A stretch of 64,000 nucleotides of DNA from NCBI RefSeq assembly GCF_036192275.1, contig NZ_CP108088.1, forward strand, positions 3,287,501 through 3,351,500, in the 5' to 3' direction. Below, piece after piece: positions 32,483 through 41,107 of this stretch (within the stretch, counting starts at the first letter, position 1; each line of letters opens with the position of its first letter). Source of the DNA: Streptomyces sp. NBC_00250. GTDB lineage: Bacteria; Actinomycetota; Actinomycetes; Streptomycetales; Streptomycetaceae. Position numbers and translations under genes: made by a program. The notes under the pieces are model-generated. The model searched no databases. It was not told where the DNA came from and saw only the letters and a list, made by a program, of their open reading frames with translations.

Positions 32483-35400
32483 CTATCCGGCGCCCGGGGG
32501 TGCCCCGTCCGGCAGGAGGGCCTCCGCGGTGTCCGGCCGGGGCTCCCCGAGGAGGAGGGCCTCCAGCTCGGCGCGGCCGGGCAGCCGGGCGGGCCTGGCG
32601 ACCTCGCCGGTCCGCACGTAGACGAAGGCGGCGGCCACGTCCTCCGGCGCGAGGCCGTGCTGCTCGGCCCAGGCCAGCCGGTAGATCGCGAGCTGGAGCG
32701 GATCGGCGCTGCGCACCCGGCTGGTCTTCCAGTCGACGATCTCGTACGCGCCGGTCTCCGGGTCCCGGTAGACGGCGTCGATCCGGCCCCGGACGACCCG
32801 GCCGCCGAGGGAGAGGTGCACGGGGACCTCGACGCGGTACGGGGTGCGGTGGGCGTACTCGGTACGGGCGAAGGCCTCCTTCAGCTCGTCGAGGTCCCGC
32901 TCGTCGAGGATCTCCGGCTCCCCCGCGAAGTCCTCCCCGCCGGGCAGCTCCTCCGGGCCGAGGAACGGCAGCGGCAGCTCCTCGAACCGGGACTCCACCC
33001 ACGCGTGGAAGCGGGTGCCGCGGCGGGCGGCCGGCTGCGGCGCCTTCGGCATGGGCCGGGCCAGCTCCTGCGCGAAGCCGTCGGGATCGGCGGCGAGGCG
33101 GAGGACCTGGGAGGCGGAGAGGTACGCGGGCAGGACGACGTCACGGGTGGTCGCGCGGGTGCGGCGGAGTTCGGCGGTGAGGGCGGTGAGGTCGCGGTCC
33201 CAGGAGGCGATGGTTCTCGCGTCTTCGGGGGTGAGCGGCTGGGCCTCCTCGCGGGGGGCCGGGACCGCGTCCGCGTGGGTGTCCTCGGGGAGGTCCTCCT
33301 CGTCCCAGACGGGTTCCTGGTCCCAGGCGGGTTCCTCGTCCCAGACGGGTTCCTCGTCCCAGGCGGGGTCCCCGTCCCCGGGCCAGGGGGCTTCTGGGTG
33401 CGGGTCCTGGGAGTCGGGCGCCGTGCTGTGGGGGTTGTGCCCACCGTCCCCCGGACGTCGTCCGGGGGTGCCCCCACCGTCCTGCGGAACGTGTGCCCAC
33501 AGCGCGGCGAGGACATCGTCCGCCGCTTTCCGGCGGCGCTTGAACGACTCCGCGTCCAGCGGGAGCGGCCAGACGTCCTCCCCGTCCGCCTCCGTCAGTG
33601 TCGGGTTCTTCGCGTCCTTCTCCGGTTCCTCCGCCCAGGTCTCGATGTCGCCGTGGCCGGCCTCGCAGTGGTCGTACAGGGCCTGGAGGAAGTCCGAGGG
33701 GCCGCGGGGCTTCTTCTGGGACGGGCCCCACCAGTGGGCCGAGCCGAGCAGCAGGGAGCGGGGGCGGGTGAAGGTGACGTAGCCGAGGCGGAGTTCCTCG
33801 GTGTGCTGGTGGTCCCGCATCTCGTTCTTAAAGGCCGTGAGGGCCTTGGCGTTCCAGGTGTCGACGTCCGGCAGTGTGGCCGCGTCGCCGCGCAGGGCGT
33901 GCGGGAGCACCTGGGGCTGGGAGGTCCACGACTCGCGGGCGCGCGCGCTGGGGAACTGGCCGGTGACCAGGCCGGGGACGGCGACGACATCCCATTCGAG
34001 GCCCTTGGACTTGTGGGCGGTGAGGACCTTCACGGTGTTCTCGCCGCCCGGCAGGGCGTTGTCGAGGCCCTTCTCGAACTGGACGGCCGTGCGCAGGAAG
34101 CCGAGGAACGCGAGCAGGCTCGCCTCGCCGTCCAGGGAGGCGAAGCCGGCGGCGACGTCGAGGAAGTGGCCGAGGGTCTCGCGGCGGCGGGCGGCGAGCG
34201 CGTGCGGGGAGGCGGACAGTTCGACTTCGAGGCCGGTCGCCGAGAGCACGCGGTGCAGGACGTCCATGAGGGGGTCGGCGAGCGAGCTGCGCAGGGCGCG
34301 CAGTTCGGCGGCGAGGCGCGCGAAGCGGACCCTGGCGTCGGCGGAGAAGGCGAGGCCGTCGTCGGCGGCGCCGCCGGAGTCGAGGAAGGTGTCGAGCGCG
34401 TCGGCGAGGGAGACGACCTCGGCCGGGTCGACGCCCTCGACGGCGGCGGCGAGCCGCTGCTCGGGGTCCGGTTCGTCGCCGCCCCGGTGGACGAGGTGGC
34501 GGGCGCGGCGGCCGAGGAGGGCGAGGTCCCGGGGGCCGATGCGCCAGCGCGGGCCGGTGAGGAGACGGACCAGGGCGGCGTTGGCCCCGGGGTCCTGGAG
34601 GACCTCGCAGACGGCGACGAGGTCGGCGATCTCGGGGAGGTGGAGGAGACCGGAGAGGCCGACGACCTCGACGGGCACGTCACGGGCGACGAGGGCCGCG
34701 TGGATGGCGGGGAAGTCGGTGGCCGTGCGGCACAACACGGCGATCTCGCCGGGCTCGCGGCCCGTGCGGACGAGGTGGGCGAGGGAGTCGGCGAGCCAGT
34801 CGATCTCCTCGGCGTGGGTGGTGAGGAGGGCGATGCGGACGCTGCCGTCCTGCTCGGCGCCGGGCGCGGGCCGCAGTGCCTCCACGCCCGCGTGCATGGC
34901 CCGCAGCGGGGCGGCGAGTCCGTTGGCGAGGTCGAGGAGGCGGCCGCCGCTGCGCCGGTTCTCGGAGAGGGAGTAGCGGTCGGCGGGGCTGCCGTCCCGG
35001 TGCGGGAAGTGCTCGGGGAAGTCGTCCAGGTTGGCGACGGAGGCGCCGCGCCAGCCGTAGATGGCCTGGCAGGGGTCGCCGACGGCGGTCACCGCGTGTC
35101 CGGTGGCCTGCCCTCCGTCGCCCTGGCCGAAGAGGCCGGAGAGCAGCAGCCGCTGGGCGACGGACGTGTCCTGGTACTCGTCGAGGAGGACGACCCGGAA
35201 CTCCTCGCGGAGGATCTCGCCGACCTCGGGCCGGGTGGTGGCCAGTTCGGCGGAGCGGGCGATCTGGTCGCCGAAGTCGAGCAGGTCGCGGGAGCGCTTG
35301 GCGGCGCGGTAGCGGACGACGAGGTCGAGGAGTTCACGGCGGGCGGTGGCGGCCTCGGGGATCTTGCGCAGTTCGGCGTTGCTGAGTTTGGCCTCGGCGA

Positions 35401-35992
35401 GGGCGGTGAGCAGCTCGGAGTCGTACACGTGGAGCGTCTCGGGCCGTACGAGGTGCTCGGCGAGCTCGGCGTCGAGGGCGAGCAGGTCCGTGACGAGGGT
35501 CGGGAAGGACCGGGTGAGGGCGGGGTACGGTCCCGGCGCCTCGCGCAGGACGCGTGCGGCGAGCTGGTAGCGGGTGGCGTCGGCGAGGAGCCGGGAGGTG
35601 GGCTCCAGGCCGATGCGGAGGCCGTGGTCGGTGAGGAGCTGACCGGCGAAGGCGTGGTACGTGGAGATGCGGGGCTCGCCGGGCGGGTCGTCCGGGTCGA
35701 TGACGTCGGGGTCGGTGACTCCGGCGCGGACGAGGGCGGTGCGGACGCGCTCGGCGAGCTCTCCGGCGGCCTTGTTGGTGAAGGTGAGTCCGAGGACCTG
35801 CTCGGGGGCGACCTGGCCCGTGCCGACCAGCCAGACCACCCGGGCGGCCATCACCGTCGTCTTGCCGGAGCCGGCTCCGGCCACGACGACCTGCGGGGCG
35901 AGCGGCGCGGTGATGCAGGCCGTCTGCTCCGGGGTGAACGGGATGCCGAGGAGCTCCTTGAGCTGCTCGGGGTCGGTGATGTGTGCGGTCAC
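32483..35992 (-). CDS. adnB: AdnB-like helicase-nuclease
   Basis: UvrD-like motor plus nuclease of 1169 residues. Walker A AGAGSGKTTVMAARVVWLV (near residue 39) strongly recalls AdnB. Motif II is VVLLDEYQD near 267, motif III is GDPCQAIYGWRG near 300, and motif VI region (LGYVTFTRPR) is near 745. An acidic, disordered linker (about 830-925) has tandem WDEEP repeats. The C-terminal PD-(D/E)XK nuclease has RIDAVYRDPE and IVDWKTSR near 1070-1095, without clustered cysteines. With AdnA it resects double-strand breaks for recombination. Confidence 0.9.
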   Translation of the reverse strand: MTAHITDPEQLKELLGIPFTPEQTACITAPLAPQVVVAGAGSGKTTVMAARVVWLVGTGQVAPEQVLGLTFTNKAAGELAERVRTALVRAGVTDPDVIDPDDPPGEPRISTYHAFAGQLLTDHGLRIGLEPTSRLLADATRYQLAARVLREAPGPYPALTRSFPTLVTDLLALDAELAEHLVRPETLHVYDSELLTALAEAKLSNAELRKIPEAATARRELLDLVVRYRAAKRSRDLLDFGDQIARSAELATTRPEVGEILREEFRVVLLDEYQDTSVAQRLLLSGLFGQGDGGQATGHAVTAVGDPCQAIYGWRGASVANLDDFPEHFPHRDGSPADRYSLSENRRSGGRLLDLANGLAAPLRAMHAGVEALRPAPGAEQDGSVRIALLTTHAEEIDWLADSLAHLVRTGREPGEIAVLCRTATDFPAIHAALVARDVPVEVVGLSGLLHLPEIADLVAVCEVLQDPGANAALVRLLTGPRWRIGPRDLALLGRRARHLVHRGGDEPDPEQRLAAAVEGVDPAEVVSLADALDTFLDSGGAADDGLAFSADARVRFARLAAELRALRSSLADPLMDVLHRVLSATGLEVELSASPHALAARRRETLGHFLDVAAGFASLDGEASLLAFLGFLRTAVQFEKGLDNALPGGENTVKVLTAHKSKGLEWDVVAVPGLVTGQFPSARARESWTSQPQVLPHALRGDAATLPDVDTWNAKALTAFKNEMRDHQHTEELRLGYVTFTRPRSLLLGSAHWWGPSQKKPRGPSDFLQALYDHCEAGHGDIETWAEEPEKDAKNPTLTEADGEDVWPLPLDAESFKRRRKAADDVLAALWAHVPQDGGGTPGRRPGDGGHNPHSTAPDSQDPHPEAPWPGDGDPAWDEEPVWDEEPAWDQEPVWDEEDLPEDTHADAVPAPREEAQPLTPEDARTIASWDRDLTALTAELRRTRATTRDVVLPAYLSASQVLRLAADPDGFAQELARPMPKAPQPAARRGTRFHAWVESRFEELPLPFLGPEELPGGEDFAGEPEILDERDLDELKEAFARTEYAHRTPYRVEVPVHLSLGGRVVRGRIDAVYRDPETGAYEIVDWKTSRVRSADPLQLAIYRLAWAEQHGLAPEDVAAAFVYVRTGEVARPARLPGRAELEALLLGEPRPDTAEALLPDGAPPGAG
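33296..33370 (-). repeat. WDEEP-coding tandem repeat in adnB
   Basis: About four 18-nt units (ttcctcgtcccagacggg on the plus strand, with variants) encode alternating AWDEEP/VWDEEP in the linker between motor and nuclease. Confidence 0.8.
33448..33468. repeat. GC palindromic element inside adnB
   Basis: CCCCCGGACG-T-CGTCCGGGGG, with short direct repeats ccaccgt on both sides (33442-33447 region and 33473-33480), sits in frame in the linker. It resembles palindromes dispersed in Streptomyces genomes. Confidence 0.55.
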
Positions 35993-36041
35993 CTCAAAGA
36001 GGCTAACGCGGAGGACCGACAGTCCGGTCCGGTCCGGTCCG

Positions 36042-36059
36042 GATCCCGCGAGGGATCCT
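36042..36059 (-). terminator. Hairpin between the secreted-protein gene and adnB
   Basis: GGATCCC-GCGA-GGGATCC follows the stop at 36062 at once in the minus direction; a run of four ggtcc units lies beyond it. It may reduce read-through into adnB. Confidence 0.4.
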
Positions 36060-36061
36060 CG

Positions 36062-36877
36062 TCACGCGGGCGTGCCCCCGTCCAGCTTGGACAGGTCCAC
36101 GGTCTCGTCGGCGGGCGGGACGACCACGCGGACGGGCTTGTCGTAGTCGGAGAGGACCATCGCGCCGGGTTCCTCGCCGCCTGCCTTGACCATCTTCAGG
36201 ATGTAGGGCTTGCCCTTCTGGGAGACGGACACGGTGGTGGTCTCGCCTTCGGCCTTCTTCTTCACCAGGGTCGCGACGGGGGTGCCGGCGACCTCGGAGT
36301 CGGGGCCCCGGGTCAGTCCACGGCGCTCTTCCTTGTCCTTGTCGAGGTCGGCGAGGAGCGCCTTCAGGTCGCAGACTCCGCTGAGGTCGGCGCTGCCGGC
36401 CTGCCCCGGGGCGATCTTCAGCCAGCGGCCCTTGACCAGTTCGACGGTGGCGTCGATCTGCGCGTCGGGCATCCCCTGCGAGGCCATGGAGGCGCGCCAG
36501 AAGGCCTCGTCGCCCTTCATGTAGGTGATCTGGTCGATCTTGCGGAGTTCGGCGGTGCCGCCCTCGATCTTCATCACGCCGGTGCACTCGTCGTGGTCGT
36601 TCACCGCGAAGTCGATGTCGAGGGGCTGTCCCTCGGTGACGACCCGGCCGGTCATCCGGAGCGAGGTCGCCGACTGCGTCGCGGTGACGGCCCGATCGCC
36701 GATCTCGTCGGCGGTGAGGTCCGCGAACGGATCGGGTGACGGCGAGGGCGCCTCGACCGAGGGGGCGGCGGCCGGGACGCCGGTCGTCGCCGCCCAGGCC
36801 GCGACGGGCGCGGGACCCGCGACGACGGCGACGGCGCAGACGACGGCCGCGGCGCGGAGCTTTCGGTGGGACGCCAT
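36062..36877 (-). CDS. Secreted LppX/LprG-like protein between adnA and adnB
   Basis: Exported protein of 271 residues. Signal peptide 1-29 (MASHRKLRAAAVVC, hydrophobic core, AWA cleavage); no proper lipobox. After a Pro/Ser-rich stretch the mature part reads as an amphipathic beta-rich domain (SATSLRMTGRVV, KIDQITYMKGDEAFWR, RWLKIAPG), similar in pattern to the LppX/LprA/LprG fold that holds lipids. ATG 36875-36877 has GAGGAGG 5 nt upstream; the longer ORF start is rejected. Its role beside DNA-repair genes is unclear. Confidence 0.75.
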   Translation of the reverse strand: MASHRKLRAAAVVCAVAVVAGPAPVAAWAATTGVPAAAPSVEAPSPSPDPFADLTADEIGDRAVTATQSATSLRMTGRVVTEGQPLDIDFAVNDHDECTGVMKIEGGTAELRKIDQITYMKGDEAFWRASMASQGMPDAQIDATVELVKGRWLKIAPGQAGSADLSGVCDLKALLADLDKDKEERRGLTRGPDSEVAGTPVATLVKKKAEGETTTVSVSQKGKPYILKMVKAGGEEPGAMVLSDYDKPVRVVVPPADETVDLSKLDGGTPA

Positions 36878-36965
36878 GCGAGCCTCCTCGCGGTTTCCCC
36901 GGCCCCTGTCCACCAGGGTCACCCCGCGCAGGCGTGCCCGCTACTCCGCGCCGCGGGCCGTCTCG

Positions 36966-39900
36966 TCAGTCGACGACCTGGCGGCCCTCCGGCTGGGCGC
37001 TGCACGAGGCGCGGAAGGAGCAGGTCGTGCAGTGCTGGCCGGTGCTGGGCGTGAAGCGCTCGTCGAGGACCCGGCCCGCGGCGTTGGCGAGCAGCTCGCC
37101 GACCCACTCCCCGGCCGGCGGTTCCTGCGCCTGGATCTTGGGGAGGGCGTCGCCGCCCTCCTTCTGCGGGGCGCCCTGCCGCAGCTGTACGAGTTCGGCG
37201 CCGCCCGGCTCCGGCCGCCGCCCGTCGAAGACCTCGTCGAGGGCGCCCTCGCGGACCGCGAGCTGGTAGACGGCGAGCTGCGGGTGGTTCGCGACCTCGT
37301 CACGGGTGGGGGCGGACTTGCCGGTCTTGAAGTCGACGACGTACGCGCGGCCGTGCTCGTCGGTCTCGACGCGGTCCATGGAGCCCCGGATGCGGACCTC
37401 GTAGGCGCCCGCCTCCAGGGTCACGTCGAAGTCGTGCTCCGAGGCGGCCGGGGTGCGGCCGCCCCGGTCCATGACGTGCCAGCTCAGGAAGCGTTCGAGG
37501 GCCACGCGCGCGTTCTGCTTCTCCTGGGCCGACTTCCAGGGGGCGTCGAAGGCGAGGGCGTCCCAGACGGAGTCGAGGCGGGCCATGAGGACGTCGAGGT
37601 CGGCGGGGGTACGTCCGGAGGCGACCTCGTCGGCGAGGACGTGGACGACGTTGCCGAAGCCCTGGGCGGCCGTGGCGGGGGCCGCGGCTTTGACCTCGCG
37701 GCCCAGGAACCACTGCAGGGAGCAGGTGCCGACCAGGTTCTCCAGGGAGCTCGGCGAGAGGGCGACGGGCCGGTCGCGCTCGCGCAGCGGTTCCGTGCCG
37801 CGGGTCGGCTCGAAAAGGCCCCACCAGCGGTCCGGGTGCGCCGCCGGGACCAGCGGCTGGCCGTCCTCGTCGGTGAGCGCGGCGAGCTCGGCGAGGCGGT
37901 GGGCGGCGGCGTCGCGGAGCGCGGGCGAGGCTTCCGGGTCGACGGTGGTGGCCCGCAGCTCGGCCACCATCGCGGAGACGGCGAGCGGGCGGCGGGGGCG
38001 GCCGGGCACGTCCTTGGGCTCGGCACCCAGCTCGGTGAGGAAACGGGAGGGTTGGTCGCCGTCCTCGGCGGGGGCCTTCACGGCGGTGACGACGAGCCGG
38101 TCACGCGCGCGCGTGGCGGCCACGTAGAAGAGCCGGCGCTCCTCGGCGAGGAGGGCGCCGGGGGTGAGGGGCTCGGCGAGGCCGTCACGGCCGATGCGGT
38201 CGGCCTCCAGGAGGGAGCCGCGGCGCCGTAGGTCGGGCCAGAGACCTTCCTGGACACCGGCGACGACGACGAGGCTCCACTCCAGGCCCTTGGAACGATG
38301 GGCGGTCATGAGGCGGACGGCGTCGGGGCGGGTGTGGCGTCGGGTGAGGGTGTCGGCGGCGATGTCCTGGGCGTCGAGCTCTTCGAGGAAGTTGAGGACA
38401 CCGCGGCCGCCGACGCGCTCCTCGGCGCGGGCGGCGGTCTCGAAGAGGGCGCAGACGGCGTCGAGGTCACGGTCGGCGTTGCGCCCGGCGGGCCCGCCGC
38501 GGAGAGCGGCGCGCTCCAGTCGGCCCGGCCAGGGGGTGCCGCTCCAGAGCACCCAGAGGGCCTCCTCGGCGGTGCCTCCGTCGGCGAGGAGGACCCGGGT
38601 CTTGCGGAGGAGGTCGCCCAGGCGGTGGGCCCCGCGGGAGTACGCGGGATCGTGCGCGACCAGGCGCTCGGGCTGGGCGAGGGCGCGGGCGAGCAGGACG
38701 TCGGAGGGGGGCGGGACCTTGTTGCCCGCGGCGCGCTCCTCGTCGCGGAGGGCGCGGCCCAGGCGACGGAGGTCGGCGGGGTCCACCCCTGCGAGGGGTG
38801 AGGCGAGGAGTTCGAGCGCGGTCTCGACGGTGAGCCATCCGGTGGCGGCGTCGGGGTCCCTCGGTTCGGGGTCGGGTGCGGCGCCGTCGTCGGTCGTGCC
38901 CGCCCCTTCCGCTCCGGCGGAACGGGCGCCCACGACCGAGGCCACGGCACGCAGCGCCAGCAGCAGGGGGGCCACCGCCGGCTCGTGCCTCAGCGGGGTG
39001 TCCGCCGCGTCCGTTTCCACCGGGACTCCCGCCGAGGTGAGGGCGCGGCGGAGGGACGGGAGGGAGGCGGCGGCTCGGGTGAGGACGGCCATGTCCTGCC
39101 AGGGGACGCCGTCCTCCAGGTGTGCGCGGCGCAGCAGGTCGGCGATGTTCTCGGCCTCCGCGGAGGCCGTGGGGTACGTGTACGCCTCCGCCCGGCCCCC
39201 GTCCCGCACCGGTGTGAGGTCCCGGTGGGCGCGGACCTTGTCGGCGGGGAGGCGGGGCATCGGCATCCGCTGGGCGAGCGTTCGGGTCGCGCCGAGCAGT
39301 TCGGCGCCCGAGCGGCGCGCGGTGCGCAGGACGCGTACGTCGGCGCCGCCGAAGGTCGCGGGGAAGTCGAGGATGCCGTTCACGTCGGCGCCCCGGAAGG
39401 CGTAGATGGACTGGTCGGGGTCGCCGAAGGCGACGACCGTGCGGCGGCCGCCGCCCCCGAGGGCGTGGAGCAGCCGGACCTGCGCCGGGTCGGTGTCCTG
39501 GTACTCGTCGACGTAGATCGCGTCGTACGCGGGCAGGCTGACGTCCTCGGCGAGGAGCACGGCCCGGTGGACGAGCTCCGTGTAGTCGAGGACGCCCTGG
39601 AGGTCGAGGACGTCGAGGTACTCGGCGAGGAAGCCGGCCGCCGCCTTCCAGTCGGGCCGGCCGACCCGCTGCGCGAAGTCGGCGAGGGCTTCGGGTCCGA
39701 GGCCCAGTTCACGGGAGCGCGCGAGGACGGCCCGTACCTCGTCGGCGAAGCCGCGGGTGGTGAGGCAGGCGCGCAGTTCGTCGGGCCAGCGGATGCTCCC
39801 GAGGCCGTCCTTCTCCAGGTCGATGTGGCCGGCGAGGAGCTCGCGTACGGCGAGGTCCTGCTCGGGTCCGGAGAGCAGCCGCAGCGGTTCGGCGAAGAGT

Positions 39901-40313
39901 TCGGCGTCCTGGTGGGCGCGGATCAGGGCGTAGCAGTACGAGTGGAAGGTGGTGGCCTGCGGCGGGCGGCGGCCGCCGAGCCGGGCGGCCATGCGGTCGC
40001 GGAGTTCGACGGCGGCCTTGCGGCTGAAGGTGAGGACGAGGAGCCGTTCGGGGTCGGCGCCGTTCTCCATCCGGGCGGCGACGGCCTCGACCAGGGTCGT
40101 CGTCTTGCCGGTGCCGGGTCCGGCGAGGACGAGAAGAGGTCCGCCGCCGTGGTCAACCACTTCCCGTTGGGTTGCGTCCAGCTGAGGGGGATCCAACGGG
40201 GCCGGCGTGGTACGCACCAGTCGGTACGCGCCCGGGGTCCGCTGCCGTCCCGAACCCGGGTACGGCTGTCCCTGGTGCGGCGGCGTACGCCGGGTGGTCG
40301 AGGAGGTACTCAC
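36966..40313 (-). CDS. adnA: AdnA-like helicase-nuclease
   Basis: UvrD-like motor plus nuclease of 1115 residues. Walker A AGPGTGKTTTLVEAV is near residue 64, motif II IYVDEYQDTD near 262, motif III FGDPDQSIYAFRG near 290. The motif VI region LFYVAATRARDRLVVT is near 730. The C-terminal nuclease has SMDRVETDEHG and VVDFKTGK near 985-1005. A probable Fe-S set is formed by Cys in VGTCSLQWFL and by CTTCSFRASC at the end, as in AddB-type nucleases. GTG 40311-40313 is used; the ribosome site is weak. First gene of the adn unit. Confidence 0.9.
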   Translation of the reverse strand: MSTSSTTRRTPPHQGQPYPGSGRQRTPGAYRLVRTTPAPLDPPQLDATQREVVDHGGGPLLVLAGPGTGKTTTLVEAVAARMENGADPERLLVLTFSRKAAVELRDRMAARLGGRRPPQATTFHSYCYALIRAHQDAELFAEPLRLLSGPEQDLAVRELLAGHIDLEKDGLGSIRWPDELRACLTTRGFADEVRAVLARSRELGLGPEALADFAQRVGRPDWKAAAGFLAEYLDVLDLQGVLDYTELVHRAVLLAEDVSLPAYDAIYVDEYQDTDPAQVRLLHALGGGGRRTVVAFGDPDQSIYAFRGADVNGILDFPATFGGADVRVLRTARRSGAELLGATRTLAQRMPMPRLPADKVRAHRDLTPVRDGGRAEAYTYPTASAEAENIADLLRRAHLEDGVPWQDMAVLTRAAASLPSLRRALTSAGVPVETDAADTPLRHEPAVAPLLLALRAVASVVGARSAGAEGAGTTDDGAAPDPEPRDPDAATGWLTVETALELLASPLAGVDPADLRRLGRALRDEERAAGNKVPPPSDVLLARALAQPERLVAHDPAYSRGAHRLGDLLRKTRVLLADGGTAEEALWVLWSGTPWPGRLERAALRGGPAGRNADRDLDAVCALFETAARAEERVGGRGVLNFLEELDAQDIAADTLTRRHTRPDAVRLMTAHRSKGLEWSLVVVAGVQEGLWPDLRRRGSLLEADRIGRDGLAEPLTPGALLAEERRLFYVAATRARDRLVVTAVKAPAEDGDQPSRFLTELGAEPKDVPGRPRRPLAVSAMVAELRATTVDPEASPALRDAAAHRLAELAALTDEDGQPLVPAAHPDRWWGLFEPTRGTEPLRERDRPVALSPSSLENLVGTCSLQWFLGREVKAAAPATAAQGFGNVVHVLADEVASGRTPADLDVLMARLDSVWDALAFDAPWKSAQEKQNARVALERFLSWHVMDRGGRTPAASEHDFDVTLEAGAYEVRIRGSMDRVETDEHGRAYVVDFKTGKSAPTRDEVANHPQLAVYQLAVREGALDEVFDGRRPEPGGAELVQLRQGAPQKEGGDALPKIQAQEPPAGEWVGELLANAAGRVLDERFTPSTGQHCTTCSFRASCSAQPEGRQVVD

Positions 40314-40537
40314 GTGGGTCGCCGGTCCTGGTGGGAGTGGTGGTGCGGGTGAGGCGGCCGTCCGCCGTGGCCGGCCGGCGGGCTCTCCGGCCCGCGGTCG
40401 CCTCGGGAGACGCGAACGTCGACGTTACGCGAAACGGCCCGTCGCCGAGCCGTACTCCGTACCCCGTTCCGTCCCGTGTGCGCCCCGCCCGCCGCCGCCC
40501 GTGCCTCGACCGGCCGGTGTGTCCTCGGCCGACGTCC

Positions 40538-40903
40538 TCAGGTGTGAGTTCCGTCCCAGCGCGCCCGCCGCATGTCGATCTTCGGCACGTGTCCCTCGGC
40601 CGCGCGGCCCGCCTCGCGGAGCGGGGTGCCCTCCTCGCGGTAGTGGTCGAGGGCCCTCAGCTCGTGCCCGGGGAGCAGGGTGCCGTCCGCGCGGACCACT
40701 CGCCACCAGGGGGCCGTCCCGCCGTACAGGGCCATCACCCGGCCGACCTGACGCGGGCCGCCCTCGCCCAGCCATTCGGCGACGTCGCCATAGGTCATCA
40801 CCCGGCCGGGCGGGATTCCGTCGGCGACGTCGAGCACCCGCTCCGCGTACTCGGGCAGTTCTCCGGTCTCCCCCACGGGCACCTCCATGCTCATCCGCCC
40901 CAT
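40538..40903 (-). CDS. Alkyltransferase-like (ATL) protein, MGMT fold
   Basis: MGMT-fold DNA-binding protein of 121 residues: VLDVADGIPPGRVMTYGDVAEWLG helix-turn-helix region near 22-46, then APWWRVVRADG near residue 65, where alkyltransferases have PCHRV. The alkyl-acceptor cysteine is absent, so it is an ATL protein that flags O6-alkylguanine for excision repair. Starts at ATG 40901-40903, 40892-40894 or 40886-40888 are all possible. Its neighbours are DNA-repair genes, and the position matches Rv3204. Confidence 0.88.
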   Translation of the reverse strand: MGRMSMEVPVGETGELPEYAERVLDVADGIPPGRVMTYGDVAEWLGEGGPRQVGRVMALYGGTAPWWRVVRADGTLLPGHELRALDHYREEGTPLREAGRAAEGHVPKIDMRRARWDGTHT

Positions 40904-40984
40904 CCTGCCTCACCCCACCGACATGGCCCTGATGCCTCCGCGCGGCGGCTCTTCGTGCCACCATCGTGCGGGCGGTGACTGGTG

Positions 40985-41097
40985 ATACGAGATCAAGAGC
41001 GACAAATACACGAACAAGACCACGGCCGAGAGCAAGGCCTGGAGCCAGAGCAAGAGCGAAATCGCGAGCAAGAACGAGAACGACAAGACGCACATGC
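40985..41097 (+). repeat. Purine-rich GAGCAAG-type tract
   Basis: About 110 bp of repeated gagcaag, gaacaag and gacaag variants with unusually few thymines and lower G+C than the surroundings. It is open in the frame of the following gene, where it would encode a Glu/Gln/Arg-rich tail. It is either an N-terminal extension from GTG 40982 or a transcribed leader. Confidence 0.6.
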
Positions 41098-41107
41098 AGA
41101 GACGGAC

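Noticed and set aside
32285..36739. Very long plus-strand ORF of 1484 codons opposite adnB
   Set aside because: It is the antisense frame of a clear helicase-nuclease gene; its residues are Gly/Val/Glu-biased with no motif, which is typical mirror coding in high-GC DNA.
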